Shown here piece by piece: positions 17,277-26,039 of a stretch of 64,000 bases of DNA (position 1 is the first letter of the stretch; each line of letters begins with the position of its first letter). This DNA comes from Nocardia anaemiae NBRC 100462. GTDB lineage: Bacteria > Actinomycetota > Actinomycetes > Mycobacteriales > Mycobacteriaceae. The stretch covers positions 124,001-188,000 of the forward strand of contig NZ_BDAZ01000029.1 in NCBI RefSeq assembly GCF_001612725.1. The letters run 5' to 3'. The translations under genes were made by a program, and so were the position numbers. Under the pieces are notes generated by a model that did no database searches, was not told the origin of the DNA, and saw nothing but the letters and a program-made list of their open reading frames with translations.

Positions 17277-19517
17277 TCGTGCGGCTACCAGATCCGCCTG
17301 GTGCTCGGGTTCCTCGGGCGCAGACACGTCGGGCGCGGCATCCAAGGGTCGACGCCGGTGGCGGATATGAGCCCACTGCAATGCGGCCAGCCCGGCGAGT
17401 CCGGCAAGGGCCGCCGCAATGCTGATCTTCCAGCCGGGTGGCCGCCAGGTGAGCAGCAAGTCCGCATTGTCGGTGTTCGGTGGGATGTCGACGGCAATGA
17501 AGGTGCCCGCGACGGTGGTGAACGGAATTTCCTTGCCGTTCAGCGTGATTCGATAACCAGGCCAGCCGAGCCGTGCGAAAACGACACGTCCGCCGCCGGA
17601 TGAGCTGACCCGGACCCGGCTGGTGACGCTGTCCCGCGATACCGAACTCGCCTGCGCGCCTTGGGTATCGGCGATCAGACCGTTGCGGGTCGAGAGCGGG
17701 CCGTCGACGCGTTCGAGCACCCAGATGTAGCGCTCGTGGCCCGGATAGTCGATCCACTGCCAGCCCGGCGGGGCCGGATGATCGCGGGCATCGGGGAATT
17801 GGGCCCGCTGCAGGACGACTCGATCTACCTTCATCAGATCGACAATCGTTTTGCCAGTGGATGATTCGATCGCGAATGCGCGGCGGTAGGCGTCCGGACA
17901 TGTGCTGCCGTCCCAACCCATGCACAGCAGCGCACTGAAGGCGGCGTAGCCGATCGGGGTGTATGCGTTGACGTAATCCCGGCGCAGGTTCTTTGCGTAG
18001 TTGCCGAAGGCGAGGGACCCGTACGCGCCCGCGAGGCTCTGATCGCTCGGCTGCACCAGTGCCCGATCGGCGAGTTGCAGTGTGACACCGGGGAAATCGG
18101 GGAACTTCGCCTGCATTTCCGAGCGCCGTTCCGGAAAGTTGTACGACATCGGCGTGGGCGGTGCGCCGCGCACCTGCGAGTAGGCGATCGGGAACATCGC
18201 CACAATGGTCAGCAGGCAGGCCATCGCGACCCCTCGGGTGCGGATCACCCACAGCACCGCGGCCCCGAGCGCGGTCACCGCGACGACCGCGACCAGATGC
18301 CACACCAGCAGTGCGGGCGCCGCCGAGAACGACCGCAGGAACAGCAACCCGATCAGCACCCCCGCCGCCGTCCCGCGGCGGCGCCACTGCTCGAAAGTCC
18401 CGTGGCGACTGAGCAATACGCACACCAGAACCAACAGGCCGAGCGCAAGCATCGGCAGCACTCGCGCGGGCCACCGCAGCGGGCCGATGCGCCCCGGCCC
18501 CGCGGTCCACATCAACATTCCCGCCGCGAAGATCGCGATGGACCCGAGGTCCCGCGCCGAATTCAGCGCCGCCCGCCAATCGATGAATGCCAGCGCGGGA
18601 ATCAGGAACCACGCGATGTACACCATGGGCAGCGGCTGTATGAAACCCCACCATCCGGTGAACGCGGGAACGGTGCTCGGCAGGCTGGCATTCAGCGATT
18701 CCGACCACGGCACGGTCAGGAACGGATCATTGAGCACTCGCTGATTTCCCCGCCAGGTCACCGCGGAGGACAGCACGCCGGGCAGATAGGTCGCCAGGCC
18801 CGCGAGTCCCGCGCATCCCGCCGCGAGCAGCAGCCGGATCGAGGGGCGCCACCCGCGGTGGTAGAAGAACTCGCCGGCGGCGACCGCCCCGATCATCAAT
18901 GCCGATTCGACCGCGGGAAAGACATATTGGACCGAGATCGCCAGATACAGGAATACGAAGACCGGAATCGGGCCGCCCCGGCCACGCGAATAACGCACCG
19001 CCGCGGCCCATGCGTGCACCATCCACGCGGTGCCGGTCAGCGAGGTCGCCCAGCTGGCTTCGTCGAAGAACAGGAACCAGCCGCTCAGCGTGAACGCGAT
19101 CCCGGCGACCGCCGCCCACGGCGCACGCGCGCCATAGGCCGAACAGATCCGGAACACCCCGAGCGCGGCGATGATCGAGAAGACCAGCTTCACCACTGTG
19201 ACGAACAGTGCGAGATTGTCGACAGACGGCGCGATCAGGTCGACCAGCAGCTGCGGCGGGTTGTAGATTCCGGCTTCTTCCAGCGCATAGTTGCCCGACA
19301 TCCACTCCCACGGCACCAGCGCGGGAAAACGCCCCTCCCGCAGATGTCGACCGAGCATGACCCACATCGGACCGTATTGGGATTCGGTGTCATCGGTATA
19401 GAAGTGCCGCCCGTTCGCCAGCAGTACCGCCGCATAGCCGACGATCACACCGACTCCGGTTATCGTCCCCCATCGATATACATCCTTCGGTGATCCAACC
19501 GCCGCACTCGATGCCAC
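17274..19517 (-). CDS. Large polytopic membrane protein, YfhO/GT-C-like
   Basis: Membrane protein of 747 aa with about 12-14 hydrophobic segments over residues 15-470 and a further one near 710, separated by an extracytoplasmic domain. The early loop FYTDDTESQYGPMWVMLGRHLREGRFPALVPWEW, with adjacent acidic residues, resembles the first loop of GT-C glycosyltransferases and YfhO-type proteins. A role in transferring sugars from lipid-linked donors at the membrane is an inference. The start is GTG at 19517. The MarR-like operator at 19547-19563 lies 30 nt upstream and is shared with the divergent cupin gene. Confidence 0.7.
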   Translation of the reverse strand: MASSAAVGSPKDVYRWGTITGVGVIVGYAAVLLANGRHFYTDDTESQYGPMWVMLGRHLREGRFPALVPWEWMSGNYALEEAGIYNPPQLLVDLIAPSVDNLALFVTVVKLVFSIIAALGVFRICSAYGARAPWAAVAGIAFTLSGWFLFFDEASWATSLTGTAWMVHAWAAAVRYSRGRGGPIPVFVFLYLAISVQYVFPAVESALMIGAVAAGEFFYHRGWRPSIRLLLAAGCAGLAGLATYLPGVLSSAVTWRGNQRVLNDPFLTVPWSESLNASLPSTVPAFTGWWGFIQPLPMVYIAWFLIPALAFIDWRAALNSARDLGSIAIFAAGMLMWTAGPGRIGPLRWPARVLPMLALGLLVLVCVLLSRHGTFEQWRRRGTAAGVLIGLLFLRSFSAAPALLVWHLVAVVAVTALGAAVLWVIRTRGVAMACLLTIVAMFPIAYSQVRGAPPTPMSYNFPERRSEMQAKFPDFPGVTLQLADRALVQPSDQSLAGAYGSLAFGNYAKNLRRDYVNAYTPIGYAAFSALLCMGWDGSTCPDAYRRAFAIESSTGKTIVDLMKVDRVVLQRAQFPDARDHPAPPGWQWIDYPGHERYIWVLERVDGPLSTRNGLIADTQGAQASSVSRDSVTSRVRVSSSGGGRVVFARLGWPGYRITLNGKEIPFTTVAGTFIAVDIPPNTDNADLLLTWRPPGWKISIAAALAGLAGLAALQWAHIRHRRRPLDAAPDVSAPEEPEHQADLVAAR

Positions 19518-19546
19518 GAGTCCGAGACACTACCGGACCGAGGCAG

Positions 19547-19563
19547 TATGCAACAGTTGCTAT
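19547..19563. promoter_or_regulatory. MarR-like operator, copy 2
   Basis: TATGCAACAGTTGCTAT with the perfect core GCAAC-A-GTTGC. It lies between the divergent membrane protein (start 19517) and cupin (start 19620) genes and matches the site upstream of the MarR gene. Confidence 0.5.
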
Positions 19564-19619
19564 CTGCACTGGTCTGCCGTCGGCGGAATAGTCCGGCCGA
19601 AACCGGGGGTTGTAGAGAT

Positions 19620-19949
19620 ATGGAGATCACCGAGTTCCCTGGGTACGAGTGGACCACCGTCGCGGATTCGCCTGTGCGAGAGCTGTTTCCGGGCATTCGC
19701 TCGCGGGCGCTGTGGAGCGGGGCGAACGGCGCGAAAGCGTATGTGCTGGAAATGGATCCGGGTACCGCATGGGAGGGCATCGATCTGCACGAGCCGGGGC
19801 CGGAGGAAGTCTTCGTGGTATCCGGCACATTCAACGACGGATTCCGTGACTATCCGGCCGGATCGTTCATCCACGCTCCGGCCGGATCGTCACATATCCC
19901 GCAGTCGACCACCGGCTGCACCTTGTTCGTCTTCTACCCCGAGGGCTGA
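19620..19949 (+). CDS. Small cupin, ChrR-like
   Basis: Single-domain cupin of 109 aa. The segment LHEPGPEEVFVVSGTFND holds the first cupin motif with the His and two Glu of a metal site, and PAGSFIHAPAGSSH the second with the last His. This is the plan of the anti-sigma ChrR C-terminal domain and of small acetylacetone-dioxygenase-like cupins. ATG at 19620 was chosen because the cupin fold begins there; the frame is open from 19548 but that part overlaps the operator. It may bind a small ligand or metal under the same control as the divergent membrane protein. Confidence 0.78.
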   Translation: MEITEFPGYEWTTVADSPVRELFPGIRSRALWSGANGAKAYVLEMDPGTAWEGIDLHEPGPEEVFVVSGTFNDGFRDYPAGSFIHAPAGSSHIPQSTTGCTLFVFYPEG

Positions 19950-19960
19950 TACCGCGGGGA

Positions 19961-20290
19961 CTACTGCCGGTTGAACCGCGCCCGCACCGCGTCCATGCGC
20001 GCGCGCAACTCCTCCGGGACGATCAATCCGCGATCCATCAGCGTATGCGCCGTCACGACCACCGATCGGGTGTGTACCGGAAAGTCGTGGTAGATCGTCT
20101 CACCGAGCGCATCCTCGGCATGGCGGCGCTCCAAGTTGTCCAATGCGCCACGCCAGGACAGGCATTCGCACGTCGCCTGCATGCTCGACTCCCATGTGTC
20201 GGGCTTGCGATCGAGTTCGGGAAGCGCGCTCTCCCGTCGCGACTGGGGATCCAGGGTGCCCAGCAGAACGTCGTAGGGACCGCTTGTCAC
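19961..20290 (-). CDS. Nitrile hydratase/thiocyanate hydrolase activator-like protein
   Basis: Protein of 109 aa, last gene of a four-gene operon. It is clearly paralogous to the first gene (21287-21712): both share CECL-WRGA, ERR-AE, LG-T-Y and the ending GLI-PEEL/DEL with VRAR. Small proteins of this kind resemble the N-terminal half of nitrile hydratase beta and act as metallochaperones or activators in the family (the P15K type in thiocyanate hydrolase, P14K/P47K in others). The GTG start overlaps the alpha-subunit stop as GTGA. The assignment as activator rather than subunit is inferred from position and shorter length. Confidence 0.7.
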   Translation of the reverse strand: MTSGPYDVLLGTLDPQSRRESALPELDRKPDTWESSMQATCECLSWRGALDNLERRHAEDALGETIYHDFPVHTRSVVVTAHTLMDRGLIVPEELRARMDAVRARFNRQ

Positions 20291-20994
20291 TGCCCACTCC
20301 TTCCCGAGGTGGCCTCGGCCTGGTCCGGCGGCGCCTGCGCGGTCCAGTCGACCTGCGGCACGGCAACGCCGATCATCGTGTCCCGGGTGACGATTGCCGC
20401 CAACTGCTCCTCCGTCCAGCCCTCGGTGCCAGCCGGGCGCATCGGCATCACCATGAACCGGGACTTCTGATTCGAATCGTGCACCCTGACCTCGACCTCG
20501 GGCGGAATGTGCAGGCCGAATTCGGCCAGCACCTCGCGGGGCCAACGCACCATGCGCCGACGGTAATTGGGGGTGCGGTACCAGTCCGGCGACATGCCGA
20601 GAACCGGGCGCGGGTAGCACGAACACAGCGTGCAGACGATCACGTTGTGCACCTCGGGCGTGTTCTCCAGCACGTAGAAGTAGGTGTAGTCGCTCGGCGT
20701 GCCGGATCCGGTCGGGTCACGCCAGTCGATGCCGACTTCCTTGCATGTCTCCGTGCCGTCGGCGAGCAGGCGCGCCTTGAAATCGGGATCGGTCCACGCC
20801 TTCGCGACCAGTTTCGATCCGCCGTGCGGACCGACCGATTCGGCCCATTCGGCGAACCGTCGATGGTCCTCTCGCGAAAAGAGGCCCTTTTCGATGGCGA
20901 GCTCGCGGACCGCCGTCTCCAGAATCTCGAACTCGCTGATTTGCGAGCTCGTCTGGATCGGCGCGTGCGCCCCGTGATCGTGGGTCTGACTCAC
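20287..20994 (-). CDS. Nitrile hydratase alpha / thiocyanate hydrolase gamma subunit, cobalt type
   Basis: Catalytic subunit of 235 aa. The metal-binding claw VCTLCSC (Cys121, Cys124, Cys126) is intact, followed by YPRPVLGMSPDWYR. Thr between the first cysteines is the cobalt-type signature (iron types have Ser). In this family two of these cysteines are oxidised to sulfinate and sulfenate. The enzyme hydrates nitriles to amides or hydrolyses thiocyanate to carbonyl sulfide and ammonia; sequence alone does not decide which. The GTG at 20994 overlaps the previous stop as GTGA, with GGAGG upstream; the longer open frame to 21081 is not needed. It acts as a complex with the two beta-half proteins encoded upstream. 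Confidence 0.88.
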   Translation of the reverse strand: MSQTHDHGAHAPIQTSSQISEFEILETAVRELAIEKGLFSREDHRRFAEWAESVGPHGGSKLVAKAWTDPDFKARLLADGTETCKEVGIDWRDPTGSGTPSDYTYFYVLENTPEVHNVIVCTLCSCYPRPVLGMSPDWYRTPNYRRRMVRWPREVLAEFGLHIPPEVEVRVHDSNQKSRFMVMPMRPAGTEGWTEEQLAAIVTRDTMIGVAVPQVDWTAQAPPDQAEATSGRSGQ

Positions 20995-21290
20995 TTGGCA
21001 TCCTCCTCTGCGGGCTCGAGCCAGCGCTCGGAGACCTCGGTCTCCAAGGTGTCGACGTCGAAGCCGGTGTATTTGGGCCAAAGATCTGTCTGGCGGAACC
21101 GCACGACGTAGAACGGTTCGAAGCGACCGTCCTCACGCCCCCACGCCTCATCTTCCGGAATCACCCATTCGGGCCGGTATTCGACGACGACACCCGTTCG
21201 ACCGCGGGTGTAGGCCTGGGTGCGAGTGTGGAACATCGATGTCGCGTTTCGCACCCGGACGCGATCGCCGATCTGGTACTTCCTGGTCAT
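20991..21290 (-). CDS. Nitrile hydratase beta C-terminal half (thiocyanate hydrolase alpha-like)
   Basis: SH3-like protein of 99 aa, equal to the C-terminal barrel of nitrile hydratase beta: it opens YQIGDRVRVRN and has HTRTQAYTRGRTGVVV and FYVVRFRQTDLWP. In common nitrile hydratases this domain is fused to an N-terminal helical half; here it is a separate gene, as in thiocyanate hydrolase and toyocamycin nitrile hydratase. The ATG overlaps the previous stop as ATGA and GGAGG lies in the end of the upstream gene, so translation is coupled. Confidence 0.87.
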   Translation of the reverse strand: MTRKYQIGDRVRVRNATSMFHTRTQAYTRGRTGVVVEYRPEWVIPEDEAWGREDGRFEPFYVVRFRQTDLWPKYTGFDVDTLETEVSERWLEPAEEDAK

Positions 21291-21712
21291 TGCCGCGCCT
21301 CCAACCGTGCGCGTACCTCGTCCAATTTCGCGGACAGTTCGTCCGGGGTGATCAAACCCTTATTGATCAGCACCTTCGCCGCGACGGTCGCCCAGCGCGC
21401 GTAATAGGGCAGGCCGAAGTACAGCGTCGCGCCGAGATCGTTCTCGGCTCGCCTGCGTTCCTCGGAATTCCACGCGCCACGCCAGCCCAGGCATTCGCAG
21501 GTGACGTAGGTATTCATCTCCCAGGGTTCTTCGACCTTTTCCCGGTACTCGATCGGCACATCCGGCTGTCCGCCCACGTCGTGCAGGACGTGTCGGAGTG
21601 CGGCGAACAATTCGTTCGAGATCTCGTACGGCGAGTCCAGCGGTTTGCGGAACACGGGAGCGAGATCTGCTACACGAGTCTGAACTTCGTCGAATCGATT
21701 CGGTGAACTCAT
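21287..21712 (-). CDS. Nitrile hydratase beta N-terminal half (thiocyanate hydrolase beta-like)
   Basis: Protein of 141 aa, first gene of the operon. The C-terminal 80 residues (WEMNTYVTCECLGWRGAW, then LPYYARWATVAAKVLINKGLIT and DELSAKLDEVRARLE) match the N-terminal helical half of nitrile hydratase beta and the related activator proteins. Start ATG at 21712 with GGAG 5 nt upstream; the frame is open further upstream but the extra residues are not family-like. The gene order N-half, C-half, catalytic subunit corresponds to scnB-scnA-scnC of thiocyanate hydrolase as I remember it. Confidence 0.83.
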   Translation of the reverse strand: MSSPNRFDEVQTRVADLAPVFRKPLDSPYEISNELFAALRHVLHDVGGQPDVPIEYREKVEEPWEMNTYVTCECLGWRGAWNSEERRRAENDLGATLYFGLPYYARWATVAAKVLINKGLITPDELSAKLDEVRARLEARQ

Positions 21713-21939
21713 GAGGTCTCCGTAGTGACGGATCCGATGTTCCCCCGGCAAGGTGATCGCATATGGCGCACACCCGGCGACGGGGCCGCGAGCCCCTATC
21801 CAAAATGCATTGATCCGACTGACAAGACTACACGTCAAGATCGTTCGATTGAAGGTATAGCCGCCCGCGATCCGGCCCGACCAGGCACTCGCCGATCAGA
21901 CACCGACAGCGGCCCGAGTGACCGCTCGACAAGACGGCA

Positions 21940-22341
21940 TCACCGCGTGGTCTGATGGCTTTCGACCGCCTCGACCGGGTGCCGGAGCAGGCAGAATTCG
22001 TTTCCCTCCGGGTCGGCGAGCACATGCCACGGTACGGCGTCGGTCTGGCCGATATCGACCCTCCGCGCACCCGCGGCGAGCAACCGCTCCAGTTCCGCGT
22101 CCTGATCGCGATCGGTGGGGTTCACGTCGAAGTGCATCCGCAGCTTCCCGCGCTTCGGCTCGATGCTGGGGATGAACATCAGTGTGGGCTGCGGCCCGCC
22201 GAATCCGATTCCGGGCGGGCCGATCTCCAAGGCGCCATCCTCCCAGCCGAGTTCGACGTAGCCGAGAACCTCGCACCAGAAGTCTCCCAGCCTTTGTGGG
22301 TCGGCGCAGTCGATGAGGAGTTGGGTGATTCTGCAAGCCAT
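21940..22341 (-). CDS. VOC-family (glyoxalase/bleomycin resistance-like) protein
   Basis: Small vicinal-oxygen-chelate protein, 133 aa, with the actinobacterial beginning CRITQLLIDCADPQRLGDFWCEVLGY, a middle LRMHFDVNPTDRDQDAELERLLAAGARRVDIG and the end WHVLADPEGNEFCLLR. The family includes glyoxalases, drug-binding proteins and dioxygenases; this CADP group has no proven reaction that I know of. The ATG at 22341 fits the family start. A longer in-frame start at 22404 has no better ribosome site. Confidence 0.85.
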   Translation of the reverse strand: MACRITQLLIDCADPQRLGDFWCEVLGYVELGWEDGALEIGPPGIGFGGPQPTLMFIPSIEPKRGKLRMHFDVNPTDRDQDAELERLLAAGARRVDIGQTDAVPWHVLADPEGNEFCLLRHPVEAVESHQTTR

Positions 22342-22738
22342 GTGCGCGACGGTACATGTGCCGGACTTTTCCGGAACAGTTATTTCCTTGTCGGGCGTCA
22401 TCATTTGGCGATCGGCTTATTCAACCCGATTCGGGCCCGGTGGCTTCCAATTCCGCTGCGGCTCTCGGGATTCGGCCGCGACGACCGCAGTTGCTATGCG
22501 GTCGAGGTCGCCGTGGCGTCGTTCTTCATCAAGACCGCGCTGCCCGGGGGCGGCACGGACTGGGCGGTCATTTCCGATATCGACGCCACTCTGACGGATG
22601 CTGTGCTCCGACACCCGTCGAGGGTTGCTGACCATTGCAGCGCTTATGAGGAAATCGTCAATTAGTGTGATATCGTACCGAGCGTTGTGTGAATCGCTCT
22701 GCTGACGTGTCAATTGGTGTCTCGGTGAGAGGACCCGT
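22342..22738. other. Gap of 397 bases: coding-like tail and repeats before the MMPL gene
   Basis: From about 22405 (a TTG) to the stop at 22665 a plus-strand frame of 86 codons has strongly G/C-biased third positions (it includes GGGTDWAVISDID) but no recognisable family and no clear ribosome site. It may be a small gene or a decayed one. Two direct repeats, GTCAATTAGTGT (22657-22668) and GTCAATTGGTGT (22709-22720), lie 52 nt apart directly upstream of the MMPL start. Confidence 0.35.
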
Positions 22739-24952
22739 ATGTCCCGGTATCTGTTCGCCCTCGGCCAGGTCGTAGCACGTCGCCGCTGGTGGGTGCTGGC
22801 ACTGTGGATCGTCGCGCTGGTCGGCGCGATCGTTTTCGCGGCTGGAACCGGTGGCAAGACCAACGACAATTTCACCGTCCCCGGCACCGAGTCGCAGGAT
22901 GCGGTGTCATTGCTGCAGCAGCGAATGCCCGCGTTCAGTGGCGCGCAGATGCAGGTTGTCTTCCAAACCCCCGGCATGGCCAAGGTGACCGACCAGCAAG
23001 TGAGCGCCGAGATCGAACAGGTGATGGCCGGGTTGAGGGGACTGTCGCAGGTCGCGGCGGTAGTCGACCCGTTCCAGGCGCAGGCGGTATCGCCGAATCA
23101 GCGCGTGGCGCTGGGCAGTGTGCAGTTCTCGGTATCGGCCGGGGATGTCGGCGAGGACACCCTCGACAAGGTGAATCACATCGCCGATTCGGCTCGCGAT
23201 ACCGGTCTCACGGTGGAATTCTCCGGTGCGGTGTATCCGGGCTTCACGGCCGAGATCCCGCATACCCCAGAGGTTCTCGGCATCGTCGCGGCATTCATTG
23301 TGCTGCTGATCACCTTCGGCGCGGTGGTCGCGGCCGGACTGCCCATCATCACGGCGTTGGTGGGCGTGGGTATCGGACTCACCGGGATTCTGGGCGTGGC
23401 CGCGTTCGTCGATGTCGCCTCGGCGGCCACGTCGCTGGCGCTGATGCTCGGTCTGTCCTGTGGCATCGACTACGCACTGTTCATCCTGTCGCGGCATCGA
23501 CACCAGATCGTGCTGGGAATGGCTGCGGCCGAGTCGATTCCGCTGGCGGTTGGAACCGCGGGCAGTTCGGTGGTGTTCGCGGCGATAACCGTGATCATCG
23601 CACTCTGCGGTCTCGCGGTCGCGGGCATTCCCTTCCTCACCGTGATGGGGCTGACGGCTGCGGGTGCGGTGCTGGTCGCTATGCTGGTCGCACTCACGCT
23701 GCTGCCCGCGCTACTCGGCTTCGCCGGTGACATGGTCGCCAAGTTCATCTCGCCGCCGCTGCATCCTGGCAAGCCCGAAGAGGTCGCGCGCATCGCCGCC
23801 TACGAGCCCGAGCGCACATTCGGACACGCGTGGGGCCGATTCGTCACCCGATTCCGAATCCCGATGCTGGTACTCGGTATCGCGATTCTCGCCGTCCTGG
23901 CCGTACCGGCCACCCGCATGGACCTCGGATTGCCCAGTGGTGCAACGCAATCGGAGTCGAGTACGGCGCGCAAGGCATACGGCATCGTCAGCGATTCATT
24001 CGGTCCCGGTTTCAACGGACCACTGCTCGTTGTGGCCGATCTGTCGGCCGCGACCAGCCCGGACGCCGGACAGACACTGATGGGCCGACTGCGGCAGGAG
24101 CCCGACGTGGCCGTCGTCCAGCCCGCTGGCTCCGATAACGGATTGCTGCTGATCCAGGTGATCCCGAAGACCGGTCCCAACGATTCCGCGACGACCGATC
24201 TGGTGAACCGACTGCGCGACGATCGCGACCGCATCGAAAGCGGCACCGGCGCAACGTATCTGGTCGGTGGCACCACCGCCGCCAACATCGACACCTCGGA
24301 CCAGTTGGCCAAGGCGCTGCCCATCTTCCTGGCGGTCGTCGTGGGTCTGGCACTGGTATTGCTCACGATCGCGTTCCGCACGATTCTCGTGCCGCTGTCG
24401 TCTATCGTCGGGTTCATCCTTTCGGTCTTCGCCGCCCTCGGGGCGCAGGTCGCGGTCTTCCAATGGGGCTGGGGTGCAAGCCTTTTCGATGTCACCAAGG
24501 CGCAGACGCTGAGCTTCCTTCCGATCATCACGCTGGCCATCATCTTCGGCCTGTCCAGTGACTATCAGATCTTCGTCGTGTCCAGGATCAAGGAGGAACA
24601 CACGCGCAGTGGTGCGGCGATCAGTTCGGTGCAGAACGGCGTCGCCCACTCCGCGCGTGTCGTCACCGCGGCGGCGCTGATCATGTTCGCGGTCTTCGTC
24701 GCCTTCACCACCACCGACAACCCGATCGTCAAACCCTTGGCGTTCACCCTCGCGGTCGGTGTGCTGCTCGATGCCTTCATCGTCCGGCTGACCCTGGTGC
24801 CCGCGGTCATGGCCATCATCGGAAACCGCATGTGGTACCACCCGCGCTGGTTCGCGCGCTACGTCCCCGACCTCGATATCGAGGGTGTCGAACTCGAACG
24901 CCGATTCGGGCACCGCGCCGAAGCCGAAGTGCCGCAGGGCATTACCGGATAA
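22739..24952 (+). CDS. MMPL-family (RND superfamily) lipid transporter
   Basis: Membrane transporter of 737 aa, 11-12 segments in the two-fold MMPL pattern: segment 1 (about 15-36), a periplasmic domain, segments 2-6 (about 178-335), segment 7 (about 375), a second periplasmic domain, then segments 8-12 (about 535-705). The proton-relay Asp-Tyr pairs stand in GIDYALFILSRHRHQ and GLSSDYQIFVVSR. Length and the YDFJ-like repeat fit the shorter MMPL group that exports lipids or confers drug tolerance, without the large C-terminal tail of MmpL3. Start ATG with GAGAGGA upstream. It stands alone; the exported lipid cannot be predicted. Confidence 0.9.
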   Translation: MSRYLFALGQVVARRRWWVLALWIVALVGAIVFAAGTGGKTNDNFTVPGTESQDAVSLLQQRMPAFSGAQMQVVFQTPGMAKVTDQQVSAEIEQVMAGLRGLSQVAAVVDPFQAQAVSPNQRVALGSVQFSVSAGDVGEDTLDKVNHIADSARDTGLTVEFSGAVYPGFTAEIPHTPEVLGIVAAFIVLLITFGAVVAAGLPIITALVGVGIGLTGILGVAAFVDVASAATSLALMLGLSCGIDYALFILSRHRHQIVLGMAAAESIPLAVGTAGSSVVFAAITVIIALCGLAVAGIPFLTVMGLTAAGAVLVAMLVALTLLPALLGFAGDMVAKFISPPLHPGKPEEVARIAAYEPERTFGHAWGRFVTRFRIPMLVLGIAILAVLAVPATRMDLGLPSGATQSESSTARKAYGIVSDSFGPGFNGPLLVVADLSAATSPDAGQTLMGRLRQEPDVAVVQPAGSDNGLLLIQVIPKTGPNDSATTDLVNRLRDDRDRIESGTGATYLVGGTTAANIDTSDQLAKALPIFLAVVVGLALVLLTIAFRTILVPLSSIVGFILSVFAALGAQVAVFQWGWGASLFDVTKAQTLSFLPIITLAIIFGLSSDYQIFVVSRIKEEHTRSGAAISSVQNGVAHSARVVTAAALIMFAVFVAFTTTDNPIVKPLAFTLAVGVLLDAFIVRLTLVPAVMAIIGNRMWYHPRWFARYVPDLDIEGVELERRFGHRAEAEVPQGITG

Positions 24953-24955
24953 TCG

Positions 24956-26026
24956 TCAGGGTCCCCAGCGATCGACGGGCTCGCTGCCGCCGACACCGGT
25001 GGCGAATTCGCGCAGGCGCAATGGTCCGGCCGCGTCGGCCGCCAATGGCGGGGTGGGTCCGCCCGCGCCGGTTCGCAGACCGGCGAGCATGTCCTCGAGT
25101 GCCTCGGTGGCGCTGAAGCGCGGAGTCCACTGCAGTTCGGTGCGCGCCCGGGTGGTGTCGAGTACCGGGAGCCGCATCATCGCGTCGAATAGCTCGGCCG
25201 GTGCAGGCACCGTATGCAGTCGCCATCCCACGGCCAGCGCGGCGCGAACCACCGACGGTGGCATCGTGACCGTGCGGGCGTGGAAAACCCGGCCCAACTG
25301 AGTTCGATCGAGGACCGGATCGGCGGCGAGGTTGAACGGGCCGCGGACGTCGGAGACGATCGCTCGGCTGTAGGCGCGGCCGATGTCATGGCTGTGTGCG
25401 GCCTGGAATCGCATGCCGCGCGGAATCGGCAGCAGCGGAATGAGATTCGGTCGGACGAGCCGATTGGGCAGCAGCGGGCCCGCGAACAGCCGCCGCTGCT
25501 GGGCCGCCGATTCGCGGCGGAAGGTGAAGGCCGGTCGCATCCGCACGACCCGGCACTCGGGATGCTCGCGTTCGAACAGATCCAGCAGCCGCTCGACATA
25601 GGCCTTTTCGCGCATATATGCCGCGGGCGGCCAGCCCTCGGTCGGCCAGTCCTCCGAAACCGCACGGTCATCGGTGACTGGGGAGTACGCGCCGACCGAG
25701 GATGCGTAGACCAGGGTCGGCACCCGGGCGGCCGCGACCGCGTCGAATACCCGGGCGGTCCCGTCGACGTTGGCCCGCCAGGTGACCATCGGCCGGTGGG
25801 TCGGCTGGAACAGCCACGCCAAATGCACCACCGCATCCGCACCGGCGAACCATCCGGCCAGATCGTCGCCGCGCATATCGACGGCAATGAACTGCGCCGC
25901 CGGATGCGGGCGTTCGGGTACCCGCCGTGCCAGTCCGAGGATGGAGGTGACCTCCGGCTCCTCGGCCAGTGCCTCGATCACGCTGGTTCCGACATTGCCG
26001 GTGGCGCCGAGAACGACTACCCGCAT
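24956..26026 (-). CDS. NAD-dependent epimerase/dehydratase (extended SDR)
   Basis: Nucleotide-binding protein of 356 aa with the Rossmann motif GATGNVG at 8-14, VHLAWLFQPTH, a YASSVGAYSP strand and the active-site pair YMREK (YxxxK). It resembles the actinobacterial sugar-epimerase-like SDRs that sit beside zinc alcohol dehydrogenases. Its ATG follows the alcohol dehydrogenase gene by 13 nt, so it is the last gene of the minus-strand set starting at 28582 or 29326. Substrate unknown. It ends 3 nt from the convergent MMPL gene. Confidence 0.85.
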   Translation of the reverse strand: MRVVVLGATGNVGTSVIEALAEEPEVTSILGLARRVPERPHPAAQFIAVDMRGDDLAGWFAGADAVVHLAWLFQPTHRPMVTWRANVDGTARVFDAVAAARVPTLVYASSVGAYSPVTDDRAVSEDWPTEGWPPAAYMREKAYVERLLDLFEREHPECRVVRMRPAFTFRRESAAQQRRLFAGPLLPNRLVRPNLIPLLPIPRGMRFQAAHSHDIGRAYSRAIVSDVRGPFNLAADPVLDRTQLGRVFHARTVTMPPSVVRAALAVGWRLHTVPAPAELFDAMMRLPVLDTTRARTELQWTPRFSATEALEDMLAGLRTGAGGPTPPLAADAAGPLRLREFATGVGGSEPVDRWGP

Positions 26027-26039
26027 GTCGCACCGCCTT

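Noticed and set aside
18075..19493. 472-codon plus-strand frame opposite the GT-C-like membrane protein gene
   Set aside because: Arg/His/Gln-rich composition typical of antisense GC frames; the minus-strand frame has true membrane segments.
21713..21939. Promoter call for the nitrile hydratase-family operon
   Set aside because: A TTGTCA-like hexamer exists on the minus strand near 21823, but the spaced -10 candidate is poor, so no site was annotated.
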